Part shown: one piece after another, positions 1-6,570 of the stretch
Layout of the letters: the number at the start of each line of letters is the position of its first letter
How positions within the stretch are numbered: the stretch's first letter is position 1
Source of the DNA: Pseudomonadota bacterium
Lineage (GTDB): Bacteria > Desulfobacterota > DSM-4660 > Desulfatiglandales > B25-G16
Direction of reading: 5' to 3'
Length of the DNA: 6,814 nucleotides
Assembly: GCA_030633645.1 (NCBI GenBank)
Contig: DAOVRY010000039.1
Location: 1 to 6,814 of the forward strand
Translations under genes and position numbers: made by a program
Notes under the pieces: model-generated
Database searches by the model: none
Told to the model about the DNA's origin: nothing
The model's input: only the letters and a program-made list of their open reading frames with translations

Positions 1-411
1 ATTCAGAACATCTCCATAGATGGGATATTCTTTCTCCGCCCGTATCATACCTTTGCCATCAATAGGAAGTCCAAGGCCGTCTATTACCCTGCCTAAATAC
101 GCCTCTCCCACTCCAACGACCGGCCTCTTGTCTATGTCCACTATCCGACTCCCAGGCTTTACCCCCCTCATTTCACCAAAAGGCATGATGATCACCCGTT
201 TGTCTCTAAACCCTACGACCTCAGCCTGAATATTCTGGCCTTCTGAATTCTCGATGACGCAAAGACTGCCAACACTGAGTCCTGGTCCGTGCCCTTCGGC
301 AACAAGCCCGGCTACCTTAACAATCTTACCCTCCAACTTCATGGGCTGACATGAACTGATAGCCTCTAGATAATCATCCCATATGATTTCCGCTCTTGGA
401 TCAGCCATCAT
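1..411 (-). CDS. fliI: Flagellar export ATPase FliI, N-terminal part (cut by window edge)
   Basis: FliI is the cytoplasmic ATPase of the flagellar type III export apparatus, related to the F1 beta subunit. It helps to feed rod, hook and filament subunits to the export gate. Only the first 137 codons are present, and the reading frame is still open at base 1. They cover the N-terminal beta-barrel region and the start of the ATPase domain. The recognisable stretch is LGRVIDGLGLPIDGKG (about residues 108-123), typical of FliI/F1-type ATPases just before the nucleotide-binding core. The Walker A motif would lie beyond the edge. The start is one of two adjacent ATG codons at 411-409 and 408-406. 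Both lie inside the end of fliH (ATGATGGCTGA, stop at 403-401), so the genes overlap and are probably translationally coupled. A GGAAGGGG stretch about 13 bases upstream is the only possible ribosome binding site. The call rests on the sequence style and its position directly after fliH. Confidence 0.95.
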   Translation of the reverse strand, partial: MMADPRAEIIWDDYLEAISSCQPMKLEGKIVKVAGLVAEGHGPGLSVGSLCVIENSEGQNIQAEVVGFRDKRVIIMPFGEMRGVKPGSRIVDIDKRPVVGVGEAYLGRVIDGLGLPIDGKGMIRAEKEYPIYGDVLN

Positions 412-1150
412 TTTTTTCAGCAAATGCCCCTTCCAGGCACTGGTGGATCTTCTCCAGCTGGGTTTCAACCCTGCCATCAACATCACCATAGGGGCTTTCT
501 AAAAAACATCCCCCTTTGGTAATTGAGGGATCGCTGGTAACCGTAAGTGCCTTCAATTCCTTGACTGCAGCAAAAAATTCTGGCCGCAGTTTCTCAACAT
601 AATCAGAATCCTCTGGGTTCACCCTGAGAATGATTTCACTCTTCTCTGCGGCCAGCTTCACCGCCCTGAGAACAGTACCTTCTATAGCCTTGTCATCCGA
701 TCTAATCTGGTGGTGGACAACCTTTTGAGCAATAGCAAAAACGAGTTCTAGGATCTCCTTTTCATAGTGCCCTATAATCTCTTGTTTCAGGCTGTTCATC
801 TCAATAAGAAGACTCTCAATGCCTTCAATCTGCTTTAGACCCTTTCTTTCTCCTAATTCAAGGCCGTCCTTCTCACCTTGGGCAAACCCCTTTTCATATG
901 CCTCACGTTCTAAGAGGTCAGCCTTTTCCCGGGCCTCTCTGAGGACATCCTCTACCTCTTTTCCTTTTTTGTACTGATCTGTGGTTTCCCTGAGAGGTAT
1001 AAAATCTGTGTCTTCCACCCCACCTGTTTGAAGAGAGACAAACCCTGTTTTTTCCATTTGTCTCGGTAGCGAAGGCGATTCAAAGGATCTCAATTCAAAT
1101 TTGACCCAGGCCTTACCTCTTTCCCCGCTATTTTCTGAGTTGCTAGACAA
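401..1150 (-). CDS. fliH: Flagellar assembly protein FliH (export ATPase regulator)
   Basis: FliH dimerises, binds FliI and anchors it to the C-ring and export gate. It is the flagellar counterpart of the F-type ATPase stator. The protein is 249 aa from the chosen start. It has a variable N-terminus, a charged and probably helical middle, and a conserved C-terminal domain containing KGGCFLESPYGDVDG and VETQLEKI. The middle carries five glycines at exact four-residue spacing (residues 88, 92, 96, 100, 104), the GxxxG repeat known from the FliH family. No ATG start fits. A TTG at 1150 has AGAGG six bases upstream, inside the end of fliG, and gives an 8-base overlap with fliG. An upstream in-frame TTG at 1177 would add nine residues but has no ribosome binding site at a proper distance. 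The first in-frame ATG is 31 codons downstream of the chosen start and lacks a Shine-Dalgarno sequence. The function is secure; the start is moderately sure. Confidence 0.92.
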   Translation of the reverse strand: MSSNSENSGERGKAWVKFELRSFESPSLPRQMEKTGFVSLQTGGVEDTDFIPLRETTDQYKKGKEVEDVLREAREKADLLEREAYEKGFAQGEKDGLELGERKGLKQIEGIESLLIEMNSLKQEIIGHYEKEILELVFAIAQKVVHHQIRSDDKAIEGTVLRAVKLAAEKSEIILRVNPEDSDYVEKLRPEFFAAVKELKALTVTSDPSITKGGCFLESPYGDVDGRVETQLEKIHQCLEGAFAEKNDG

Positions 1151-2165
1151 GAATGTCCTCTTTGCCTTTACCGACAAGAATTATTTTACCGTCTTCCTCA
1201 AGGGTCTTTGCTGCTCTTATGATGGCATGCTGAGCCTCCTCAACCTCTCTCAACCTAACCGGCCCCATGACCTCCATATCTTCCTTGAGCATATCTGCAG
1301 CCCGCTCTGATAAGTTACCAAATATCTTCTGTTTCATCTCCTCAGAGGCAGTTTTCAAGGCCTTTATCAGTAACTGGTTATCTATGTTCTTAAGGATTTC
1401 CCTAAAACTCCTGTCATCAACCTCCAAGAGATCCTCAAAAACAAACATCTTCCGTCTTATCAGGTCTGCCAGATCGCCATCCTCTTTCTCTATATCGGAC
1501 AAAACTAATTTCTCTGTCTCCCCATCAACCTGATTTAAGATGCCGGCCAAGGCCTCCACGCCGTCAAATTCTCTTGAAGTGCTTCCGACCTTGGATAGGT
1601 TCTTTGTGATTGCCTCATCCAGCTCCATCACAATATCATCTGGGACCCGCCCGATCTGTACAATCCTGAGGGCTATGTCAGGCTTGATTTCGTCTGGAAG
1701 GAGGCTCAAAACCTCCCCTGCCTTTTCATGGGGAAGGTAGGACAGCATTAATGCAATCGTTTGGGGATGTTCCCCTTTGATGATATTGACGAGGTTCTCG
1801 GCAGGTACATAGCCCAGATCACTAAAAGGGGTATTGGTATCCTCGTCCCCTATTGCTTCGAAGACCTTTCTTGCCATTTCGTCATCAAGAGATTTGGCCA
1901 CAACTGTCTTAAGGAAAGACCTTCCAGAAACAGAGATATTAGCCTCATTTCGGAAACTTGTGAGAAATTCCGTTAGCACTGCATTTAACACATTAGAAGG
2001 GATATAGGTTATCTCTGCCATGCATTTTCCAATCTTTTGTATGCTTTCCCCATCCAGTCTCTTAAGAAATGATTTGGCAAATTCCTCACCCATGGCCAGA
2101 AGAAAGATAGCCGCCTTCTGAGGTCCTGTCATGCTCTCAGGATCTGGTTGTCTATTAATCGCCAT
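1143..2165 (-). CDS. fliG: Flagellar motor switch protein FliG
   Basis: FliG is the rotor protein of the C-ring. Its N-terminus sits on FliF, its middle binds FliM, and its C-terminal charged ridge meets the MotA stator. The 340-aa length is normal for the family. The N-terminal domain begins with GPQKAAIFLLAMGEE (14-28). The EHPQ motif of the middle domain is at 132-135 (EHPQTIALMLSYLP). The C-terminal domain starts near MFVFEDLLEVDDRS (240-253). The torque-helix charges match E. coli K264, R281, D288, D289 and R297 as K271, R288, E295, D296 and R304, so all charges are kept with one Asp-to-Glu swap. The ATG shares its A with the fliF stop (TAATG), and a purine-rich GAGAAAGAG precedes it, which suggests coupled translation with fliF. 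Nothing looks truncated. Confidence 0.98.
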   Translation of the reverse strand: MAINRQPDPESMTGPQKAAIFLLAMGEEFAKSFLKRLDGESIQKIGKCMAEITYIPSNVLNAVLTEFLTSFRNEANISVSGRSFLKTVVAKSLDDEMARKVFEAIGDEDTNTPFSDLGYVPAENLVNIIKGEHPQTIALMLSYLPHEKAGEVLSLLPDEIKPDIALRIVQIGRVPDDIVMELDEAITKNLSKVGSTSREFDGVEALAGILNQVDGETEKLVLSDIEKEDGDLADLIRRKMFVFEDLLEVDDRSFREILKNIDNQLLIKALKTASEEMKQKIFGNLSERAADMLKEDMEVMGPVRLREVEEAQHAIIRAAKTLEEDGKIILVGKGKEDILV

Positions 2166-3739
2166 TACTCTTTCTCAGCTACCCATCCCTTAATGAGCTG
2201 TTCGGCTTTTTCAGGATTGCTCTTACTCAGTTCAAGGGCCGTTTCTTTTTGCCCCGTCCCTGGTGATTCAGGAATTCGTGGATACCCTCCTGTGCCTGCC
2301 GGCAGCTCCATGGTTTCAGACATCGCTGCTTTGGTCATTTTTTTTAGGCCCTTGAGCAATGGTCGTATTACCAGGAAAAAGACCAGAATCACTAACAGGA
2401 GATTCACTATTGTCCTTCTATAGTTTCCCACGAGTTTCATGATATCAAATTTGCTGCCCGTGCTCTCAGTCAGTGCGTCTGCTGAAACGGTTTCTGAAAA
2501 TGACATGGAATTCAGTGAAATCTGATCCTCCCTATCTTCGCTATAACCCATGGCCCGCTTCACTAAGTCTTCAAATTTTCTCAATTCCTCCTCGCTTCGC
2601 GGGATATACGTCCTTTTAGTGGTTCCGTCTTGCAAGGTCCCTACCGTATATGTTCCATCAATAACTGCCGCAACTGAGAGGCGCTTGATGGTTCCTGCTG
2701 GTTTCAGAATCGTCCTGGTGATTTTGTTGATCTCATAGTTTGTGGCAACATCCTTTTTTGTATTTCTCTTTTCAGCCCCAGTTGCTGGTGGCACAACACC
2801 CCTGCGCTTGTTAATTAATGTCTGAGCAGTTTCCGCGGTCCCTTCGCTGCTCTGTGCCGACTCTTCAATATTCCTTTCACTCCTAACCACTGTCGCATAG
2901 GGATCGTATTCCTCCTCATTCAAGGTGGCTCTACTGAAATCAATCTCGGCATTTACTCTTACAATCGCCTTACCGATGCCCACGATTCCTTCTAGCATAC
3001 TCTGAACATTTTTCCGTATCTCACCCTCTACCTTGCCTTTATAATCAAGTTGTGCGTTGCTCAAAAGTGCAGGTGGGTTATCTCCATCCCCACCCTTGAA
3101 GATAATTCTACCCTTTGTATCAACAACGGTTACCTGCCCTGGCTCAAGGCCTTCTACAGCACTTGCAACCAGGTGAATAATCGCAGCGAGTTTTGCTGGT
3201 GCTAAGCTTGATCTCAGATCCAATTGGATTGCCGCAGTAGCCGGCTTGCTCTCCTCCACAAAAAGCGACTCTTTCGGTATAACGATAAAAACCTTAGAGC
3301 TGTTTACCTCCTTAAACTGGTTTATCGTTCTTGCCAGTTCGCCCTGCAGTGCCCTCCTATAATTCAATTCTTGAACAAATGTGGTTGTTCTAAAATCAGT
3401 ATGATCAAAGATCTCGAAACCGATATTACCTCCCCGTGGCAAGCCGTCACCTGCCAGGGTGAGGCGCAATTCATGCACCTTTTCTGCCGGGACCATAATA
3501 ACAGTCCCATTCGCCTCAATCTTGAAAGGGATATTTCTTTCCCGCAGTTTAGAAACGATGGCACCCCCATCCTCTGGGGAAAGATTGTTGAACAAGACCT
3601 GGTAGTCTGCCTGATTTGCCCACATGAACATAAGAGCAAATCCGGCGATGACAAGAGCCAGGGTAAAGGCTATGCTGATCTTTCTGGAAAGAGGGAGGGA
3701 CCTTATAACATTTACCAACTGACTCATTACATTGTTCAT
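2165..3739 (-). CDS. fliF: Flagellar MS-ring protein FliF
   Basis: FliF builds the MS ring in the cytoplasmic membrane, the first structure of the basal body and the housing for the export gate. At 524 aa it is slightly short of the enterobacterial protein (about 550 aa) but complete. A first membrane helix lies at about 21-39, followed by the YscJ/FliF-type ring-building modules (about 46-217) and the larger FliF C-terminal domain (about 240-415). A second membrane helix is at about 443-461 (VNLLLVILVFFLVIRP). The cytoplasmic tail ends in a helix around ALELSKSNPEKAEQLIKGWV (501-520), where family members bind FliG. The start is the ATG at 3739 with AAGGAA about nine bases upstream. A further in-frame ATG four codons on is possible but less well placed. 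The gene follows an unusual 276-base gap after fliE and overlaps fliG by one base. Confidence 0.98.
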   Translation of the reverse strand: MNNVMSQLVNVIRSLPLSRKISIAFTLALVIAGFALMFMWANQADYQVLFNNLSPEDGGAIVSKLRERNIPFKIEANGTVIMVPAEKVHELRLTLAGDGLPRGGNIGFEIFDHTDFRTTTFVQELNYRRALQGELARTINQFKEVNSSKVFIVIPKESLFVEESKPATAAIQLDLRSSLAPAKLAAIIHLVASAVEGLEPGQVTVVDTKGRIIFKGGDGDNPPALLSNAQLDYKGKVEGEIRKNVQSMLEGIVGIGKAIVRVNAEIDFSRATLNEEEYDPYATVVRSERNIEESAQSSEGTAETAQTLINKRRGVVPPATGAEKRNTKKDVATNYEINKITRTILKPAGTIKRLSVAAVIDGTYTVGTLQDGTTKRTYIPRSEEELRKFEDLVKRAMGYSEDREDQISLNSMSFSETVSADALTESTGSKFDIMKLVGNYRRTIVNLLLVILVFFLVIRPLLKGLKKMTKAAMSETMELPAGTGGYPRIPESPGTGQKETALELSKSNPEKAEQLIKGWVAEKE

Positions 3740-4015
3740 TATGAAGCTTCCTTATAATCGTTAGTGTCCGTTGTCCGTTGCCGATCGTCCGTTGGGCAGG
3801 CTCGAGAGAACAGCGAAGTCAGACGATTGACAAGAGACATGATACCTCGAATATCTTCCTGTTTAATTTGGGTGCCATTTGTCTGTCTCGGGTTACCCAT
3901 ATGCGTACAGTTGCGTCGTGCGCTGAGACAGAGGACCAAGGCATTTGACAGCGTCAATCCTATTGACCGGAAATCCCCGTGCCACGGACCACTTACCACA
4001 AACTACCTGCATCAC
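3740..4015. other. Non-coding gap between fliE and fliF
   Basis: This 276-base stretch interrupts an otherwise tightly packed operon. It holds a 7-bp tandem repeat (3766-3793) next to fliF and an 8-base inverted repeat (TCTGTCTC at 3882-3889 with GAGACAGA at 3925-3932). Near its edges there is an imperfect inverted pair, AGTGTCCGTTG at 3763-3773 and CCACGGACCACT at 3982-3993. A perfect -24-like TGGCACG on the minus strand at 3978-3984 lies in the small palindrome CCGTGCCACGG, but its -12 partner is poor. An 86-codon minus-strand frame starts at a GTG (3999) and ends in TAATG at the fliF start. Its product is rich in Arg, Cys, Thr and Asn, resembles no family I know, and runs through the 7-bp repeat, so I do not call it a gene. 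The gap could be a remnant insertion or an mRNA leader or processing region. Confidence 0.6.
3766..3793. repeat. 7-bp tandem repeat, GTCCGTT x4 (third unit degenerate)
   Basis: The units are GTCCGTT at 3766-3772 and 3773-3779, a diverged GCCGATC at 3780-3786, and GTCCGTT at 3787-3793. The array sits 26 bases upstream of the fliF start, just ahead of its ribosome binding site. The unit length is not a multiple of three, which argues against it being part of a conserved coding sequence. It could be a slippage-prone array or part of a dispersed intergenic repeat. Confidence 0.75.
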
Positions 4016-4306
4016 CTAAAATTGCATGCGCATAATTTCTCGGTATGCTTCAATGACCTTGCCCCTTACGGCAAGCAGTAGTCGCATCGATATATCCGAC
4101 TTCTGAAGGGCAATCATTGTTTCACTAATATCTGCCTTTCCCTGGAGAAGGTCTATAATGGATCTGTCTGCCTCATTCTCTGATGTGTTTACCTTTCCAA
4201 GCGCCTTTTTTATGACCTCACCAAAGCCTGCCGGACTTTTTTGCCTGATCTTTTCGCTGGTGTCTATTGTGGCCTGCGAAATGTTTCCAATCTTCAACCC
4301 ATCCAT
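4016..4306 (-). CDS. fliE: Flagellar hook-basal body complex protein FliE
   Basis: FliE is a small export substrate that forms the junction between the FliF MS ring and the proximal rod. The 96-aa length fits the family (about 100 aa). The C-terminal half is close to the family consensus: KADISETMIALQKSDISMRL (57-76) followed by LLLAVRGKVIEAYREIMRMQ (76-95). The N-terminal half is variable, as is usual. The ATG at 4306 follows the flgC stop by three bases. A near-perfect Shine-Dalgarno GGGAGG is formed by the last codons of flgC, so initiation is unambiguous and probably coupled to flgC. It is the last gene before the 276-base gap upstream of fliF. Confidence 0.97.
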   Translation of the reverse strand: MDGLKIGNISQATIDTSEKIRQKSPAGFGEVIKKALGKVNTSENEADRSIIDLLQGKADISETMIALQKSDISMRLLLAVRGKVIEAYREIMRMQF

Positions 4307-4309
4307 GTC

Positions 4310-4732
4310 TTACCTCCCTATTTCAAGGGCCTTGAGGGCCATCTGTTTTGTCGATTTAATTGCCGTGATGTTGGCCTCAAATATCCTTTTGGCCAAAAGC
4401 ATGTTGGTAATCTCTACGATCAGATCAACATTAGGTCTCAGCACATATCCCTGTTCATCGGCATGAGGGTGGCCTGGGTCAAAAACCCTATTAAAAGGGC
4501 TGCCATCCTCCACAATATCGTCGATTTTGACACCTGTAGTCTTTGAGGTGAGAACCTCTTCGAAATCCTGCATTGGTTTTGGGCTCATCACAACCATCTT
4601 TCTCCGATACGGTCCGCCTCTTTCGGTACGGGTAGTCTCTATATTAGCAAGGTTACTGGCAATAACATCCATCCTCTTTCTTTGGGCATAGAGCCCAGAG
4701 GCACTAATCTCAAGTGATTTCAAAAAGTTCAT
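4310..4732 (-). CDS. flgC: Flagellar basal-body rod protein FlgC
   Basis: FlgC is a proximal rod subunit, exported without a cleaved signal and assembled in the periplasm. The 140-aa length is normal. The N-terminal rod signature is clear: SLEISASGLYAQRKRMDVIA (6-25), then SNLANIETTRTERGGPYRRK (26-45). The middle contains FDPGHPHADEQGYVLRPNV (84-102), a typical FlgC segment, and the C-terminal helix runs through IFEANITAIKSTKQMALKAL (117-136). The ATG lies one base after the flgB stop (TAAGATG). The Shine-Dalgarno GGGGGAAG is embedded in the last flgB codons, so the pair is translationally coupled. Confidence 0.97.
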   Translation of the reverse strand: MNFLKSLEISASGLYAQRKRMDVIASNLANIETTRTERGGPYRRKMVVMSPKPMQDFEEVLTSKTTGVKIDDIVEDGSPFNRVFDPGHPHADEQGYVLRPNVDLIVEITNMLLAKRIFEANITAIKSTKQMALKALEIGR

Positions 4733-4733
4733 C

Positions 4734-5141
4734 TTATCTTCCCCCTTCCCTAATAACCTCTTTCAATGTATTTAACCTTCTCAAAAGGCTTTCAATTGCT
4801 GTCCTGTGCATCAAATTATTCTCCATCAGCTTTGTCATTTCCTTGTCTATTTCTACCCAGTTGAAACCATTCCATTCACCCTCCTCCTCAAAGGGTTCAA
4901 TTCTACCGGAAGCATTGATCCCCATATCAATATGTCCTTTATGTGTCTTGACCAGGTTAAATCCATGATCAGATTCCAATGCCTGGGCCAAAGCACGCTT
5001 GAAGTCAATCTCTTTTGCCTTATAGTTGGGTGTGTCTAAGTTACTTATATTACTCGTAATATGAGTATGCCGTTGTTGAGCTATTTCAATTGCTCGCTCA
5101 AGCGCCGAAAATGTTTTCGAAAATGATACGTTATCTGGCAT
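4734..5141 (-). CDS. flgB: Flagellar basal-body rod protein FlgB
   Basis: FlgB is a proximal rod subunit next to FliE and the MS ring. The 135-aa length is typical. The rod-protein signature is at 30-47 (SNISNLDTPNYKAKEIDF), preceded by an amphipathic N-terminal helix (about 6-29). The C-terminal helix begins around DKEMTKLMENNLMHRTAIES (99-118) and, as in other FlgB proteins, probably packs against the N-terminal helix in the assembled rod. The ATG at 5141 has AAAGGG six bases upstream. It is the first structural gene after the regulator, 63 bases from its stop codon, and sits directly downstream of a sigma-54-type promoter. Confidence 0.97.
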   Translation of the reverse strand: MPDNVSFSKTFSALERAIEIAQQRHTHITSNISNLDTPNYKAKEIDFKRALAQALESDHGFNLVKTHKGHIDMGINASGRIEPFEEEGEWNGFNWVEIDKEMTKLMENNLMHRTAIESLLRRLNTLKEVIREGGR

Positions 5142-5185
5142 TGTTTTCCCTTTTCCCGGTGAAATTACCCTTAGAAACAGTGTGT

Positions 5186-5201
5186 AGCAATTTATATGCC
5201 T
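5186..5201 (-). promoter_or_regulatory. Sigma-54 (-24/-12) promoter for flgB
   Basis: Read on the minus strand the sequence is AGGCATATAAATTGCT. It has the invariant GG at 5200-5199, a ten-base spacer and the invariant GC at 5188-5187. The -12 element TTGCT is perfect, and the -24 element matches GGCA of the consensus TGGCACG. The predicted start site is near 5175, giving a leader of about 34 bases that carries the flgB ribosome binding site. It begins four bases after the stop codon of a gene for a sigma-54 activator, which strengthens the call. Confidence 0.8.
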
Positions 5202-5204
5202 TTT

Positions 5205-6545
5205 CTATTGTGCCTCCATTTTTTCTCGGTACTCATTGAGCTTATTCCTCAATGTCCTTACGCTAATGCCCAAAATATCTGCTGCCCGCGTCCGGTTACC
5301 ATTTGTCTGGTCAAGGGCATGAAAAATCACCTTTTTCTCCATTTCCTTTAGCGAAACTGAGGGCACAAAGGTCGATCTTGTAGTTTCAACTGCTCTCATT
5401 TTTTCGTGACTGCCAAGGTCCTCCTCATCTATGAAATCCCCTTTACACATAAGAACAGCCCTTTCCATGACATTCTCAAGCTCGCGTACGTTACCCTTCC
5501 AAGGCATCTGGATAAGGAGCTCTATTGCCGCCTCTGTCAAACCCTTGACATTTCTCTTATCGAGCCTGTTGTACTTTTCGACAAAGTGACGTGCCAGCAA
5601 AGGTATGTCATCTCGCCTGTCTTTCAAAGGGGGTAAATGGAATGGGATAACATTCAAACGGTAGTAAAGATCCTCCCTGAATTTTCCATCCCTGAGTTGT
5701 TTTTCAATATCCGTGTTGGTAGTGGCAATGATCCGAACATCTATGGGTATAGGCGTTGTTCCGCCGATCCTGTCGATTTCCCTTTCCTGGAGCACCCTTA
5801 AAAGCTTGGATTGAAGTTGAATATTCATCTCACTGATTTCATCCAGGAGCATGGTACCATGATTGGCTAGCTCAAACTTGCCCTTCTTTCGGGTTATGGC
5901 ACCCGTGAATGAACCTTTTTCGTGGCCAAAGAGCTCGCTCTCCAGCAAGGTCTCTGGCAACGCGCTACAGTTTATGGCTACAAAGAGTCTATTCTTTCTG
6001 TTGCTGTAATTGTGAATATATCTTGCAAAAAGTTCCTTGCCTGTACCTGACTCCCCCTCAATAAAGATAGAGGCCTGGCTATGAGCTATCTCTCGCGCCT
6101 CCTGCAAGAGCCTGTTCATTTTCGCATTTTCTGTTATTATGGCAAACTTTGCCTCCGGCTTGTCTCTGTCTAAAACAACGGCGCGGTCAAATAACTGGGA
6201 GCTAATGATCTTTATCATTTCAACGGTCAAGGGCTTCACAATGAAATCAAAGGCCCCCAGTTTCATCGCATCTACTGCTTCAGTGACCCCAGCTTGAGCT
6301 GAGACGAAGATGACAGGTAAAGACTCATTTACCTCTCTTATTTTCTTTAGAAGATCAATACCACTCATATGGGGTAGATTCAGCTCAGTCATGACGATGT
6401 CATAGTGGTCCCCGCCTAATTTTTCGAACGCTCTTAGCCCATCGTCAACCACGCTCACCTGGTAGCCTAATTGCTTAAATCTCTCAGCCATAAGCGATCG
6501 ATCTGTTGCATAACTTTCTACCAGTAGTATCTTCTTCCCTCTCAT
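5205..6545 (-). CDS. Sigma-54-dependent flagellar response regulator (FlrC/FleR type) with atypical receiver
   Basis: This is a 446-aa activator with three domains: receiver (about 4-120), AAA+ (about 135-370) and a Fis-type helix-turn-helix (about 400-440, AADILGISVRTLRNKLNEY). The AAA+ parts are complete: Walker A GESGTGKE (164-171), the sigma-54-contacting loop GSFTGA (211-216, for the usual GAFTGA), Walker B TMLLDEI (231-237), arginines in FREDLYYRLNV (289-299) and sensor II GNVRELEN (351-358). Such proteins hydrolyse ATP to open sigma-54 promoters. The receiver is odd. The phosphoacceptor position is Glu54 (MTELNLPHMSG) and the acidic pair is Glu10-Ser11, while Ser82 and Lys104 are kept. 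Position before flgB, with a sigma-54 promoter between, supports a flagellar class III activator. No partner histidine kinase is in the window. The ATG at 6545 has only a weak AAGAG site but gives a full-length receiver. The FlrC or FleR name is by analogy, so no symbol is given. Confidence 0.93.
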   Translation of the reverse strand: MRGKKILLVESYATDRSLMAERFKQLGYQVSVVDDGLRAFEKLGGDHYDIVMTELNLPHMSGIDLLKKIREVNESLPVIFVSAQAGVTEAVDAMKLGAFDFIVKPLTVEMIKIISSQLFDRAVVLDRDKPEAKFAIITENAKMNRLLQEAREIAHSQASIFIEGESGTGKELFARYIHNYSNRKNRLFVAINCSALPETLLESELFGHEKGSFTGAITRKKGKFELANHGTMLLDEISEMNIQLQSKLLRVLQEREIDRIGGTTPIPIDVRIIATTNTDIEKQLRDGKFREDLYYRLNVIPFHLPPLKDRRDDIPLLARHFVEKYNRLDKRNVKGLTEAAIELLIQMPWKGNVRELENVMERAVLMCKGDFIDEEDLGSHEKMRAVETTRSTFVPSVSLKEMEKKVIFHALDQTNGNRTRAADILGISVRTLRNKLNEYREKMEAQ

Positions 6546-6570
6546 GTCTCTTGCACCGTAACTAGATGTC

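Noticed and set aside
3364..3654. 96-codon minus-strand frame within fliF
   Set aside because: It is out of frame inside a region where FliF itself is well conserved.
3741..3750. GAAGCTTC palindrome over the fliF ribosome binding site as a regulatory hairpin
   Set aside because: Eight bases with no loop cannot form a stable hairpin; it is most likely chance.
3224..3757. 177-codon plus-strand frame opposite the start of fliF
   Set aside because: It lies antisense to a clearly conserved fliF segment, has no domain and no ribosome binding context, and is explained as a shadow of the real gene.
3882..3932. TCTGTCTC/GAGACAGA inverted repeat as a terminator between fliE and fliF
   Set aside because: The stem is eight base pairs with a 35-base loop and no T-tract follows on either strand.
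3764..4081. 105-codon plus-strand frame across the fliE-fliF gap
   Set aside because: It runs through the 7-bp repeat and into antisense of the conserved FliE C-terminus, and the product resembles no protein family.
4158..4546. Two plus-strand frames of about 100 codons opposite fliE and flgC
   Set aside because: They are antisense to conserved rod-protein coding sequence, with no start signals or recognisable domains.
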